Assembly (NCBI RefSeq): GCF_038446525.1
Contig: NZ_CP151792.1
Span: forward strand, 62,001 to 126,000
Direction: 5' to 3'
Length of the DNA: 64,000 nt
DNA from: Methanolobus sp. ZRKC5
Lineage (GTDB): Archaea > Halobacteriota > Methanosarcinia > Methanosarcinales > Methanosarcinaceae
Part shown: positions 53,768-63,236 of the stretch, one piece after another
Position numbering within the stretch: position 1 is the first letter of the stretch
Layout of the letters: every line of letters begins with the position of its first letter
Program-made: the position numbers and the translations under genes
Notes under the pieces: generated by a model
Told to the model about the DNA's origin: nothing
The model's input: only the letters and a program-made list of their open reading frames with translations
Database searches by the model: none

Positions 53768-53852
53768 GCGGGGGTTGCCCAGCTAGGTCAAAGGCGCTGG
53801 ACTTAAGATCCAGTATCGAAGGATTTCGAGGGTTCGAATCCCTCCCCCCGCA
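53768..53852 (+). tRNA. tRNA-Leu (UAA anticodon)
   Basis: An 85-base class II tRNA. The acceptor stem GCGGGGG pairs with CCCCCGC, with discriminator A at 53852 and no encoded CCA. The D arm is GCCCAGCTAGGTCAAAGGC, the anticodon stem CTGGA/TCCAG encloses loop CTTAAGA with anticodon TAA, a long variable arm (ATCGAAGGATTTCGA) follows, and the T arm contains GGTTCGAATCC. Class II architecture with this anticodon gives leucine. No intron. tRNA-Leu genes are frequent integration targets, and the accessory island at 53.9-59.6 kb begins directly after it. Confidence 0.97.
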
Positions 53853-53862
53853 CTTGTTTTTA

Positions 53863-53987
53863 GGGATATAGGTAACTAAGAAAAATACCACTCTATAAAT
53901 TTAATCACTTTATTTTCATCAAATTAATTCAAAATTGGACTATACCCATTTACTTATATAGTTATATTCTAAACTATTGAGAATATA
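53863..53987 (+). promoter_or_regulatory. Shared upstream element, copy B, with dyad
   Basis: GGGATATAGGTAAC (53863-53876), a 4-base spacer and AAAAATACCACTCTATAAA (53881-53899) repeat the element at 6455-6491 with the same spacing. GACTATAC recurs at 53938-53945. Nearer the gene, TATATTCT (53963-53970) and AGAATATA (53980-53987) are an inverted repeat with a 9-base spacer, a likely operator for the gene at 54015. Confidence 0.45.
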
Positions 53988-54014
53988 ATTTAAAATTTAA
54001 TGGTGAGTTCAGTT

Positions 54015-54974
54015 ATGAATTTCAAAAAGTTTCTTACTATTCCAGAGGTTCGAGATTTAATTGATAAAAACACAAAAATGCCAAAATATAAAATTGAATC
54101 TGAAATGAAAGCAGAACCATTGACAAAAAACTATATTTTAGTTGGTATTGCGTTTGATTATTTTATTCGTTTCTATCTTAAAAGAGAAAACCAAGAAATT
54201 GATGATCCTATTTGGAAGGCAGAAATTAACTGTAATACCAAGGCAGGCGGAAAGTTAGACATTTTTAATCATAAATTAATTGATATACCTGATAGATTCA
54301 TGTATTATGGAAAAGTTCCACGAAAAGATGAAAAAGAAATAAAAATCTTAATTGATAATCTCAATTCAGCTCAATTTTCGTATCATAAATATCTAAAAAA
54401 TGGAATCGTTTCTGACGAAGTCATTAAAAGTTGTTTTTTACTTGCTAAAATTGAAAGTTCTTTGAATGACTATGTACCAATTGACTCAAATTTTGGAAAA
54501 ATTGAAGCAAAAGATATTGAGGATTTAAGGAACCTAATAAATACTCTGTCACCTGAACATTTTTATTTTAGAAACACATGCCATATAAAAACACCATTAG
54601 AAGCCCCACTTATCTCTGATAAAATAACTGAAGCTGATCTTATAATTGATGATGCAATAATTGATGTGAAAGTAACTAAAGAACCTAGATTAACAAGAGA
54701 AATGTTTCGTCAGCTCACGGCGTATTTCATTTTACACAATTATAGCACTTATACAAATTTTAAGATAGAAAAAAAAGAACTCGCTAATTTTTCTATTAAC
54801 AAAATGGGAGTTTATTTTGCTAGGCATGGTATTTTGTATAAATTCAATGCAGAAGATGTTTTTCTTCCCTCAGCACCAGAAGAACTAGTGACACCATTAT
54901 TTAGACAAATCACTAAATACTACATTGAAAGTGGAACAAAAAAGTATGACTCTGATTTTCAGTGTTATAGGTAA
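54015..54974 (+). CDS. PD-(D/E)XK nuclease-like protein (tentative)
   Basis: About 319 residues from ATG 54015 (MNFKKFLTIPEVRDLI), behind GGTGAG (54002-54007). I do not recognise a named family. A pattern of the PD-(D/E)XK fold is visible near residue 213: ITEADLIIDDAIIDVKVTKE (Asp ... Asp-x-Lys), followed by a helix LTREMFRQLTAYFILHNY with a Gln, as in exonuclease-type nucleases where a Gln follows the core. The upstream part is helical and contains LVGIAFDYFIRFYLKRE, which could be an accessory helical bundle. It is the first gene after the tRNA-Leu and carries the shared upstream element. Confidence 0.55.
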   Translation: MNFKKFLTIPEVRDLIDKNTKMPKYKIESEMKAEPLTKNYILVGIAFDYFIRFYLKRENQEIDDPIWKAEINCNTKAGGKLDIFNHKLIDIPDRFMYYGKVPRKDEKEIKILIDNLNSAQFSYHKYLKNGIVSDEVIKSCFLLAKIESSLNDYVPIDSNFGKIEAKDIEDLRNLINTLSPEHFYFRNTCHIKTPLEAPLISDKITEADLIIDDAIIDVKVTKEPRLTREMFRQLTAYFILHNYSTYTNFKIEKKELANFSINKMGVYFARHGILYKFNAEDVFLPSAPEELVTPLFRQITKYYIESGTKKYDSDFQCYR

Positions 54975-55012
54975 AAATCAAAATTTAATCTTACAAACCT
55001 AATTATATTTGG

Positions 55013-56311
55013 TCAAATCAAACCTTCATTCCTCATTAGGAGAAGCACATCGATAATATGACCAAAATATGCACCTGTTGGTCTTTTTAGTAGAATCCAA
55101 TACAAATAGTCTTTATCATGTTTATAGACGTATTCTAAATTTCTTCCTTCATGTTTGCCACAATAAAAAAATTCTTCTTTCATCATCATTTCAAGTTTAC
55201 TTGGAGCTACCCATTCTCCATTTTTGTAAACTTTCATGTATCTAGCACCACATTCTCCATCAAGCCATTGAGGAATTATCTCATATTCAAAGTACTCCAT
55301 CGTTTTAGAGTATTTTTGAAGTTGTTTTAGGGATTTTTGATAATCAGTTTCGCTACGATGTCTTTTTCCTGATTTGTAATACTTATCTAATCTGAAAACA
55401 GTTGGTGTAATAAAATTATCCCATTCACAAAAAACATTCTTTTTTGCGAGTGGGTTTTTACATAAAATTACATTGGAACTAATTCTTTCTGAGAAATAAA
55501 TACAAGAATCACAAGGTATTGATTCTCCACCAATTTTTGCTCTGAAATCTTCTTCATATAAACTATCATCAGGATAGTCACATTCATAAAGGAATTCGTC
55601 TGTATACTTATATTCATCTAGTTCGCAAATCCTGCTAATGGATTTATAACCAAAACAAGGGAATATATTTTTGAGATCAGGGTAATAAGTTACAGGTATA
55701 TTATTTTTGCAATAATTAAGTGTCAAAAGCCCCTTGATTTTGACGTCATCTGATAGCTTCAACAAAGCATGTTCATTTGAGATATAATTCTTCAATAATT
55801 CAGAATATAATTTTGCATTTGTTCGGACTTTCAAAAAAGGTATTTTAGCATTCTTTAAAAATGTAATTGCTTCATTTTCTAAATCATGGGTTACAATAAT
55901 TTCAACAATTATTTTTAGTTCATCATTATTAAAAAGAGATAGATCAGGTCTATAATTCTCTGCTACATGTTTTTCCATTTGGATACTGTTGACATCATCT
56001 AATAAATTAATAAAATGTACTTCTGAACATGAACATTCAAACTGAACAGATGCTGGAGTTTCATGTAATAAACATGTCTGGAAAAAATCGTATAATAGAA
56101 TTTTTGTGTTATAATGCAGAGGAGTTTCGCCACCGTGGTCAAAATCGACATGTTTGTGAGCAAAATGAGGGCGTCTAATTTTCCCTTTTCTCAGAATCAT
56201 CTCACCGTTACAATTAGGGTTTGCACAAGTAAATGTATCATCTTTAGTAGCATTGCTGACATGCACTATTTTTCCAGAACTTGTTTTAGCAAACTCGAAT
56301 TGTACTGCCAT
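55013..56311 (-). CDS. CoiA-like competence-type nuclease
   Basis: A 432-residue protein. The N-terminus has the CoiA zinc finger: CANPNCNGEMILRKGKIRRP followed by HFAHKH (about residues 29-55). The next 120 residues contain the restriction-like core, with the conserved YRPDLSLFNNDELKIIVEII (Asp ... Glu-x-x), the pattern of CoiA-type PD-(D/E)XK nucleases. The C-terminal half has two further cysteine sets (CDSCIYF and a Cys near KNPLAKKNVFC), suggesting another metal site. In bacteria CoiA supports transformation, whereas stand-alone archaeal homologues are of unknown role and often lie in defence-like islands. It converges with the gene at 54015. Confidence 0.75.
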   Translation of the reverse strand: MAVQFEFAKTSSGKIVHVSNATKDDTFTCANPNCNGEMILRKGKIRRPHFAHKHVDFDHGGETPLHYNTKILLYDFFQTCLLHETPASVQFECSCSEVHFINLLDDVNSIQMEKHVAENYRPDLSLFNNDELKIIVEIIVTHDLENEAITFLKNAKIPFLKVRTNAKLYSELLKNYISNEHALLKLSDDVKIKGLLTLNYCKNNIPVTYYPDLKNIFPCFGYKSISRICELDEYKYTDEFLYECDYPDDSLYEEDFRAKIGGESIPCDSCIYFSERISSNVILCKNPLAKKNVFCEWDNFITPTVFRLDKYYKSGKRHRSETDYQKSLKQLQKYSKTMEYFEYEIIPQWLDGECGARYMKVYKNGEWVAPSKLEMMMKEEFFYCGKHEGRNLEYVYKHDKDYLYWILLKRPTGAYFGHIIDVLLLMRNEGLI

Positions 56312-56465
56312 AATTTTCCTACACTTTTTTAAAATTTCAACCGATTAAATACCAGATAAAATCTTGTTTATATTGACTCCCATCTTTAAATAAATTTTAA
56401 TTAGATTTATAAGGAATGGGTAGTATCTTGATTCATGTTGTAAGCTATTTACAAAAGAGGGAATT

Positions 56466-56537
56466 ATGGGTACAGTTTTTGATCATTTTGAAAACATCTC
56501 TTATAGAAATGAAGCAGATGTAAATCATAAATTTGTT
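56466..56537 (+). pseudogene. 5' fragment of a gene cut by a miniature transposon
   Basis: From ATG 56466 (behind AGAGGG) the frame reads MGTVFDHFENISYRNEADVN and HKFV, then enters the 194-bp element and ends. The YRNEADVNHKF string looks like the start of a nuclease-type protein. Whether the sequence on the other side of the element belongs to the same gene is unclear, because the reading frames do not join. Confidence 0.45.
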
Positions 56538-56731
56538 GTAACTATTCAGCCTGATAAAAACGCTATCAATAACAATCTTGACAAAAAGTTGAAACGTAAA
56601 TTTCATTAGGATCATTTATTTTGATTGTTGCTATTGATTGCTTTTTTGATTGTTAGATTGTTAGTGAGCAGACATCTCTATTTCGATGAAATCAGTACCA
56701 ATAGGCAAATCGTGCCAGGCTGAATAGTTAC
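56538..56731. mobile_element. 194-bp miniature element (MITE), copy 3
   Basis: Same length and terminal repeats (GTAACTATTCAGCCTG ... CAGGCTGAATAGTTAC) as copies at 21070 and 25140. Unlike them it has no target duplication: flanks are AATTTGTT on the left and CAAAGATA on the right. This suggests that the two sides were joined by recombination between two copies rather than by a single insertion. Confidence 0.85.
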
Positions 56732-56885
56732 CAAAGATAAAGCAATTAAATCTAAAGAAAGGCATGAGGAATTTTTAAGATTCGCCAATGGTAATTTTCG
56801 AGAATCTGACGACATTGCCAGTGTAATCGAAGAGTATAGAAAATATCTAGGCAAGGAAAAAATTGAACAATATCGTCAAGATATA

Positions 56886-58028
56886 ATGAGTATCGGTTCC
56901 AAAGAAAACTATAAGGTAACTTTGAATGAGAGTATTAACGAAAATATTCTGAATCTCTTATCTTTATCGTTTGGGTGCAATGAAAATTGGACTTCACCAT
57001 TAGGTAAAAGTGAAATTGATTTTAAACCAATAATATCTATAGATGGCGATTACTATTGTTTTTTAACTCCACATCTCATAAGAAATGTTATCTCTATCAT
57101 TGAATCGCTGTTTTCGACTAAAGAATTCAGTAAATATACCGAAATAAAAAGCAAATATTTTGAACAAAAGTCATTGGAACTATTGAGTAACGTTCTTCCA
57201 AATGCTACGATTCATAAGAGTCTTTACTATCCATTTTATGAGGACGAAAAAGAGAAGTGGCCTGAAATTGATGGGATTATTTCTTATGAGGATAGTTTAC
57301 TTCTTGTAGAAATTAAAGCAAAAAATAAGCGAAGTATTGCAGGAAGAAAAGATATTTTAACAATATCTAAAGGTGACTTCAAAAAAAATATCACTGAAGC
57401 TTTTGATCAATCAAAAAGAGCATTAGAATATATTTCAAGTTCAGAAGAAGTATCTTTTTATGACAGTAATAATAAAAATAAAAAGGAAGTTCTTAAACTC
57501 AAAAAAGAAAATTATAGTAATATATTTCTAGTCAATATTACTTTAGAAGCTTTCCAAGATTTATCAACATCTCTCAATACAGTAAAATTATGGGATGCAA
57601 AATTATTATCTGGCAATCATTATCCATTTGCTGTAAGCATTTATGATTTGATGATTATAACAGAATTATTAGAAAATTCCGATGACTTTATAAAATATTT
57701 GATAGAAAGAAACAATTTAGAGCTAAATCAAGAAATCAGCTCACTTGATGAAATTGATTTTTTAGGATACTTTTTAGAACATAGCACACTCTCAAAAACA
57801 AGTGATCTTCCTAAATCAGATATTACACTATTAAATGGATATAGTTCAAACATTGAGAAATACTACTCATATCTACAGGGAGAAATTGAATATGCAGAAA
57901 AGCCAGTGAGAAAGAAGACTCAAACTGAAATTATCCGTGAAAAATTAGAAAGTGGATTTTTGAGTAAAAACAATCGTTGTTGGTGTGGTTCTAATAAAAA
58001 ATATAAGCATTGTTGCGGACGTAATTAA
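56886..58028 (+). CDS. Putative NERD-like nuclease with SEC-C motif
   Basis: A 380-residue frame; the same frame is open back to 56733, at the border of the miniature element, so the ATG at 56886 may be internal and the true N-terminus lost. The central segment EIDGIISYEDSLLLVEIKAK is a PD-(D/E)XK core (Asp, Glu-x-Lys) as in NERD-type nucleases, and IAGRKDILTISKGDFKKNI follows. The C-terminus is the SEC-C zinc motif, CWCGSNKKYKHCCG, which binds zinc and is shared with SecA and many uncharacterised proteins. Together these suggest a DNA-processing or restriction-like enzyme in a mobile island. The true length and activity are uncertain. Confidence 0.65.
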   Translation: MSIGSKENYKVTLNESINENILNLLSLSFGCNENWTSPLGKSEIDFKPIISIDGDYYCFLTPHLIRNVISIIESLFSTKEFSKYTEIKSKYFEQKSLELLSNVLPNATIHKSLYYPFYEDEKEKWPEIDGIISYEDSLLLVEIKAKNKRSIAGRKDILTISKGDFKKNITEAFDQSKRALEYISSSEEVSFYDSNNKNKKEVLKLKKENYSNIFLVNITLEAFQDLSTSLNTVKLWDAKLLSGNHYPFAVSIYDLMIITELLENSDDFIKYLIERNNLELNQEISSLDEIDFLGYFLEHSTLSKTSDLPKSDITLLNGYSSNIEKYYSYLQGEIEYAEKPVRKKTQTEIIREKLESGFLSKNNRCWCGSNKKYKHCCGRN

Positions 58029-58077
58029 GTTATTATAAAAGGGTTGATAAATTCAATTCTTAAAAGAAGTTGAATAT

Positions 58078-58461
58078 TTAGTAATATTCAACACTAAGAT
58101 AATTGCCAACCTTTTCAATCGAAGGATATTGATCATTTGGTATGTAAACAGTGATGTAATTTCCTGTCATTTCAATTTTATTAACACTAGTACCTCTTTC
58201 AACAACAACTTCAATATAATTTCCAGTCAAATCAAGATTAATAGTCTCTTGATTCCTGATTTGTTCTTGAATGTTATTACCTGTTATTTCAATTGTATTT
58301 GACTGAGAACTTACATATCCATCAGAAGTATAATCTATTTCATTTGATGTACTTTGCGTTGAAGTACTAGTGCTTGTTGTATAAGTTGTTCTTTCAATTG
58401 TTCTTTCTTGAACAATGTGTTCTTGTGGGGCTTGTTCTACACAACCAAGTGTTGAAACCAA
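58078..58461 (-). pseudogene. Lipoprotein gene cut at its signal peptide by IS5 copy B
   Basis: A 127-codon frame encoding a small Thr/Ser/Gln-rich surface protein (EHIVQERTIERTTYTTSTST) followed by three similar beta strands, each of the form IEITGNNIQEQ/IEVVVERG. Upstream of the nominal start (a TTG at 58461) the reading runs LLLILVSTLGC, the end of a lipoprotein signal peptide, into the IS border at 58470. The beginning of the signal peptide is therefore missing and no proper start remains. The IS right flank on the minus strand gives KYLL before it, behind a stop, so the original join cannot be fully rebuilt. Confidence 0.6.
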
Positions 58462-58470
58462 AATTAATAA

Positions 58471-59617
58471 GAGGATTTCGATAAACTACCATCAATACCC
58501 ATACAATTTAATAAAATTTAAATAATAGCAAAGCAAATTTACTATTATGGATTCTTTTACTGATTTTACCTTAAATGAAGAATATAAGCGTCTCCAATCT
58601 GTCGGAGATAAGCTTGCTGAAATTGAATATTTAGTAGATTGGAAGCCTTTTCGCCCTATTCTGGAGTCAATGTACATAAACAGAACAGCTTCAGGCGGAC
58701 GGCCTGAAGCTGATGTTATTGTAATGTTCAAGATGCTTGTTCTGCAACAATGGCATGGTCTTTCTGATGCTGAGCTTGAAAAGCAGTGTATTGACAGGAT
58801 ATCCTTTAGGAAATTCCTGGGATTTCCTGAATATGTACCAGACAGTACAACTGTCTGGTCATTCAGGAAGAGAATTATCGACAATGGTAAAGAAAAAGCG
58901 GTGTGGGATGAAATGCAGAATCAGCTTGATGCTCTTGGTTTGAAGATTAAAAAAGGAATGATCCAGGATGCAACTTTTATTCACTCAGATCCAGGACATG
59001 CAAAAGCAGATGTACTCAGAGGAAAAGATGCGAAAACAAGAAGAAGCAAAGATGGAACCTGGACTAAGAAAAATGGTAAATCTCACTTTGGATACAAACT
59101 TCATACAATTATTGATAAGGATTATGAACTAATCAGAAGATTTGAGACAACAACTGCATCACTTCACGATTCACAGGTTGATCTGTCTGAAAAGGGTGAA
59201 GTGGTGTATAGAGATAAAGGATATTTTGGAGCAATAGCAAAAGGTTTTGCAGCAACAATGCAACGAGCTGTAAGAGGACATCCTTTAGGAATAATGGATA
59301 TCCTCAGAAATGAAAGAATAAGTGTGAAAAGAGTCCCTTGCGAAAGAGTGTATGCAGTGACAAAAGAAATATTTAAAACCAGAAAGGTTCTTGTTACAAC
59401 TGTAGAAAGAGTGAATGCAAAAATGTTGATGACAGCTTTTTGTTTTAATCTGCATCAATTGAGGACACTAAAAACCAAAGGAGTAATTTAGGATAGCGGG
59501 AGCTATACTAAAAATAAGGATTAATGAAGAGAAATTAAACAAAATGATAAAAAATGAGAGGATATAATTGAGTTTGAATACTTTAATGATCTAAAATGAG
59601 GGAATATCGAAATCCTC
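58471..59617 (+). mobile_element. IS5-family element, copy B
   Basis: 1147 bp with the same 13-bp ends and apparently the same sequence as copy A (32853-33999). No matching target duplication is visible at its borders (AA on the left, TA on the right). Confidence 0.88.
58547..59491 (+). CDS. IS5-family transposase (copy B)
   Basis: A 314-residue protein identical to the transposase at 32929-33873, with the same DUF772-like DNA-binding part and DDE core. The frame is intact. Complete identity means that one of the two copies transposed very recently, and either could supply transposase. Confidence 0.9.
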   Translation: MDSFTDFTLNEEYKRLQSVGDKLAEIEYLVDWKPFRPILESMYINRTASGGRPEADVIVMFKMLVLQQWHGLSDAELEKQCIDRISFRKFLGFPEYVPDSTTVWSFRKRIIDNGKEKAVWDEMQNQLDALGLKIKKGMIQDATFIHSDPGHAKADVLRGKDAKTRRSKDGTWTKKNGKSHFGYKLHTIIDKDYELIRRFETTTASLHDSQVDLSEKGEVVYRDKGYFGAIAKGFAATMQRAVRGHPLGIMDILRNERISVKRVPCERVYAVTKEIFKTRKVLVTTVERVNAKMLMTAFCFNLHQLRTLKTKGVI

Positions 59618-59771
59618 TAGAAGATATTTTCAAAACCTCATGTACTACCAGACAGCTGCATCCTGCTTAGATATCCTAGCTATAATCTACATTTCTTAGA
59701 GAATATCGGAGAAATTAATCCCCGTGAAGTGACGTAAAAACGATGCTCCTACCTTTCAGGTGTGGATACAT

Positions 59772-60357
59772 TCAGGCGGATTCAAGAGCACGATTTTCCC
59801 ATTGTTCGATGTTTACACCTTTAATCAAAAGCCACAAGGGCAGTAATAATTCCCCGATACCTGCAAACTCGATAATTGACGCATCGAAGCTGAGATTAAA
59901 AAAGAATGTAACACATTCTATCAGATAGCCAAAACATCCGATTATAAACAAGACACCCAGAATTCTGGGAATATATCCTGACTTGTAAACTAAATAACCA
60001 AGGGGAAGTAACCAGAGAGCCAAAAATATCTGGGCGATAAAAGTACCAGCTTCGTGTAAATTGAGAAATAACATTACCTGAGCATCCAATTGTTCTGCTC
60101 CGAATACTGTTAAATGATCAGTACCGTTTAATAGCAGCAGGACAGCAAAGTGATTAAGCATATTCAGAGCATTGCAATAGGAGCAGCGATTCAGAAGCCA
60201 TGATATTATTAACTGTTGTTGCAGCATTTCCCGGTATGATCAGGCTCTGGCGGACAATAATTTGTGCGAAGATACCGAATATAAAAACCATTAGATACAG
60301 TAAACCTGCAACTCTGGCATAAACAAGCGGTGATGTTTCAACAATGTGTTTTGTCAT
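59772..60357 (-). pseudogene. DUF4386 membrane protein, internally deleted and frameshifted
   Basis: The first frame (start 60357) reads MTKHIVETSPLVYARVAGLL and continues to VNNIMASESLLLLQCSEYA, which is the usual DUF4386 opening. The second frame begins near 60200 with ALNMLNHFAVLLLLNGTDHL and runs through GAEQLDAQVMLFLNLHEAGT, YKSGYIPRILGVLFIIGCFG to GVNIEQWENRALESA. Compared with the intact relative at 63237, about 60 residues in the middle are missing, and the two parts lie in different frames. The product would be non-functional. Confidence 0.78.
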
Positions 60358-60376
60358 TTCAAGCCCCCCTAATTTG

Positions 60377-61354
60377 TTAACTATTGTTACTATGTTCCAC
60401 AGTTATGACCACATTTCCTTTTTTATGCCCTTTTTCAACATACCTGTGAGCTTCAACTATTTGTTCCAACGAATAACATCTATCAATAACCGCCTTTATC
60501 TTTTCCTCTTCAATAAGCTCCTTGAAAAAAAGAACATCTTGTTTCGTGTATTTTGGAAGCGGAAACATAACCTTTTTGCTGCCAAATTTTGACGTCCATA
60601 ATTCTAAGAAGGGATTCTGAGCTAAGAAACCCAGTTCTGTTGAAAAATAGATCCCTCCTGATTTTATGATGTTCTTACAGAGTGAAAATGAGCTCTTGCC
60701 GACTGCATCAAAAACCACTTCATATGTTTGTTCATCACTGGTAAAATCCTCTTTTGTATAATCAATTATCCTGTCCGCTCCCAGAGAGCTTACCATTTCT
60801 GTATTTGTTGTGCTGCATACAGCAGTAACTTCTGCTCCATAATACTTAGCAAGCTGCACTGCTGCGCTACCTATAGATCCGGACGCACCGTTTATAAGAA
60901 CTTTTTGTCCGCTTTGAATATTTGCTCTACCAAGGTAATTCAATGAAAGTATTGCCCCATCACAGACCGAAGCAGCTTCTTCATAGGTCATATTGTCCGG
61001 CTTTATTGCTATCGGATCATCTTCGCTCAGGCAGATATACTCAGCATGGGTACCAAATTTGTCACCGCTATGACCAAAAACCCGGTCACCTTCTATGAAT
61101 TCTTTTACGTCGTTACCCGTTGCTTCAATTTCCCCGGCAAACTCCGTCCCAAGTATCGCTCTTTTTGGTTTAATTAGGCCAGTGAAAAATCTTGCAATAA
61201 AAGGATCAGCCTTTCGAAGACCACAGTCTGTTCTGTTAACTGTTGTCGCATGTATCTTTATAAGAATCTCTTTATCCTCCGGAATCGGTTTATCTACTTC
61301 TTTAAACTGAAGAACTTCCGGAGGGCCGTATTTTTCGTATACAACCACTTTCAT
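60377..61354 (-). CDS. MDR-family NAD(P)-dependent oxidoreductase
   Basis: About 325 residues from ATG 61354, 7 bases behind AGGAG. It is a medium-chain dehydrogenase/reductase of the quinone oxidoreductase type: MKVVVYEKYGPPEVLQFKEV at the start, GTEFAGEIEATGNDV, GDRVFGHSGDKFGTHAEYIC, the NAD(P) site KVLINGASGSIGSAAVQLAK (about residue 145), and FDAVGKSSF. Catalytic zinc ligands of alcohol dehydrogenases are absent apart from C47-like positions, so quinone or enoyl reduction is more likely than alcohol oxidation. It lies between two DUF4386 genes on the same strand, with gaps of about 20 and 35 bp, so it is probably co-transcribed with them. Confidence 0.87.
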   Translation of the reverse strand: MKVVVYEKYGPPEVLQFKEVDKPIPEDKEILIKIHATTVNRTDCGLRKADPFIARFFTGLIKPKRAILGTEFAGEIEATGNDVKEFIEGDRVFGHSGDKFGTHAEYICLSEDDPIAIKPDNMTYEEAASVCDGAILSLNYLGRANIQSGQKVLINGASGSIGSAAVQLAKYYGAEVTAVCSTTNTEMVSSLGADRIIDYTKEDFTSDEQTYEVVFDAVGKSSFSLCKNIIKSGGIYFSTELGFLAQNPFLELWTSKFGSKKVMFPLPKYTKQDVLFFKELIEEEKIKAVIDRCYSLEQIVEAHRYVEKGHKKGNVVITVEHSNNS

Positions 61355-61388
61355 ATTCATTCTCCTAATTTTATTGCATAAAGTTATT

Positions 61389-62117
61389 TTATATCGTTTC
61401 TATTTCTGTTTTTCCAGACCCTTGATCAATTGCATATGGATTGAAACCTTTAACAATAAGCCATATTGAGAGCATGATTTCAGCCACAGCGATCGGAAGG
61501 GCAAAAATAAGCTCCAATCCCATTTCTGAAATTCCAGTAAACATGCCAATATTAATCAGCACGGAACCAGTTAACAAAGCAATAGCAGCAATAAAACCCC
61601 AAGCCGATATAAATCGTGGAACGAGATTTGATCTATACAATACAGAATAAAGAATCAAAGATCCTAAAGCAAAAACGATATGATAGATCAGTCCTTGTGT
61701 GCCGGCCCAATGATTAACTGACTGTATCGAACTACCTATGTATTGAAAATATGAAGCATCCACCCCTCCTTTATTCAAATAATCCTGACTTAAATTGACC
61801 AGCAGCAGCTTACTGATATAAGCAACACTTAAGAGGGCAGCCTCAAATAATCTGAAAACGACATACCCCAGAGCTAAGGCTTCATTGTGTTTTTTTAAGA
61901 TGGGAAACAAGAATACTGATAAGAGAACTACTGCAGGAACACCTGTAAACTCCAGCAGTATTCCAATTATAACAACTATTTTGTTTGGATAAGCATTATC
62001 CAGATAATCCGGAGAATCTAGAATAGGTTTGTAAAAAGCTTCTCCAATAAAAAGCATAACAATCGCAAATATAAACAATAATCCCACAATTATTGCGGTC
62101 TTTCTGTTTGAATCCAT
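61389..62117 (-). CDS. DUF4386 family membrane protein
   Basis: A 242-residue protein with seven membrane helices, one per about 30 residues, starting at 8-27 and 45-68. It matches the DUF4386 pattern in VFRLFEAALLSVAYISKLLL, GSLILYSVLYRSNLVPRFIS (close to the YKSGYIPR motif of other members) and the ending FALPIAVAEIMLSIWLIVKG. The function of the family is unknown. It is the probable first gene of the operon with the MDR oxidoreductase, and is a diverged paralogue of the two other DUF4386 genes here. Confidence 0.83.
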   Translation of the reverse strand: MDSNRKTAIIVGLLFIFAIVMLFIGEAFYKPILDSPDYLDNAYPNKIVVIIGILLEFTGVPAVVLLSVFLFPILKKHNEALALGYVVFRLFEAALLSVAYISKLLLVNLSQDYLNKGGVDASYFQYIGSSIQSVNHWAGTQGLIYHIVFALGSLILYSVLYRSNLVPRFISAWGFIAAIALLTGSVLINIGMFTGISEMGLELIFALPIAVAEIMLSIWLIVKGFNPYAIDQGSGKTEIETI

Positions 62118-62152
62118 TCTTTCATCTCTTTTATTGTCAAATTCTGTAATTA

Positions 62153-63227
62153 TAGTTGTTCACTTAATATTCATAACTTATTTTTCAGAAACTTATCAAT
62201 CCATTTTCTTGCGAAACTAATCTTTGATGAACAACTAATAAACGTCTCAGCAATCAGATTTTTCATATGGTCAAGATCTTTCACAAAATTACAAGAAATT
62301 ATTCTTTTGACGCTCTTCCAGATGAATTCTATTGGATTCAAGTCTGGCGAATATGGAGGTAAATAGACCAATTCGATGTCATTTGCCTGTGCAAAATCCA
62401 ATGTATCTTTTGCTCGATGTGATCTAAAATTGTCGAGAATGATTACAATTCTTTTTCCTATGTTACTGTTTTTTACAGTTGACAGAAATGAACATACATC
62501 TTCTTTGGTTGAATGTTCCTTAAAATTTATAACTGAATTACCATTCAATGCATAAAACCCGAAGGAGTTTGCTTTTAGCCTGGTTGTGTTTTTGAAGATA
62601 ACAGGTTTATTGAAAGACCATAAACGAACTGTATTTGATGTTGTTTGTGGAGATGATTCATCAAGAAAGCCGATAACGCAACCATCATCGATTAATGGTA
62701 AGTTTTTTTTAAACGGTCTTCTGCGTCTTCTGGTCTTCGATGATCATGTGTATAGGGTTTGCCATGATGCATGCCAAACTTTTTCAAGATGACTAATATT
62801 TGCTTAATGGTGTATTGAACTTTAAACTCATTATATATGAGTTCCTGAACTGCTTTTGTTGACCAGTCATCACGCTCATGTAACATGGTCTTTAGTTTTT
62901 CTTTTTGGTCATTAGTGAGTTTTGAAGGGCAACCTCCTGAAAACCTGGGTTTCAAACCTTTATATCCGTCTTGATTCCACCGTTCTTGCCATTGATATGC
63001 AACGGGTTTTGATATCCCTACAAGTTTAGCCGCTTCATTAACTGAAGCACCTTCATAACGGTGTTTAACAAAATACAAACGTTGTAGAACTCTTGTATCT
63101 TTCTCTAACGACTTAATATGTTTAAGCAATTCCTCTAATGAAAGATGATGCTCTATCAGAATTTGTTCTGGTTTAGCCATGAAAAATAGTTGTATCTCTT
63201 AAGTAATAAATGTTTAGTTAATAACTA
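62153..63227 (-). mobile_element. IS630-family insertion sequence
   Basis: 1075 bp flanked by TA on both sides, the usual IS630 target. Ends are related inverted repeats: TAGTTGTTCACTTAATATTC on the left and, on the complement of the right end, TAGTTATTAACTAAACATTT. It lies between DUF4386 genes and carries a two-frame transposase. Confidence 0.75.
62171..63180 (-). CDS. IS630-family transposase, two frames joined by -1 frameshift
   Basis: The first frame (start 63180, MAKPEQILIEHHLSLEELLK) is 162 codons with a helix-turn-helix (EAAKLVGISKPVAYQWQERW) and ends shortly after a run of eight A residues. In the -1 frame the sequence continues without a stop as NLPLIDDGCVIGFLDESSPQ (first Asp), then IVIILDNFRSHRAK (second Asp) and PPYSPDLNPIEFIWKSVKRI (catalytic Glu) to the end at 62171. 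A slip on the A run would give one protein of about 335 residues, as in other IS630 elements with programmed frameshifting. A sequencing or mutational indel is the alternative. Confidence 0.8.
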
Positions 63228-63236
63228 TAATCAATC

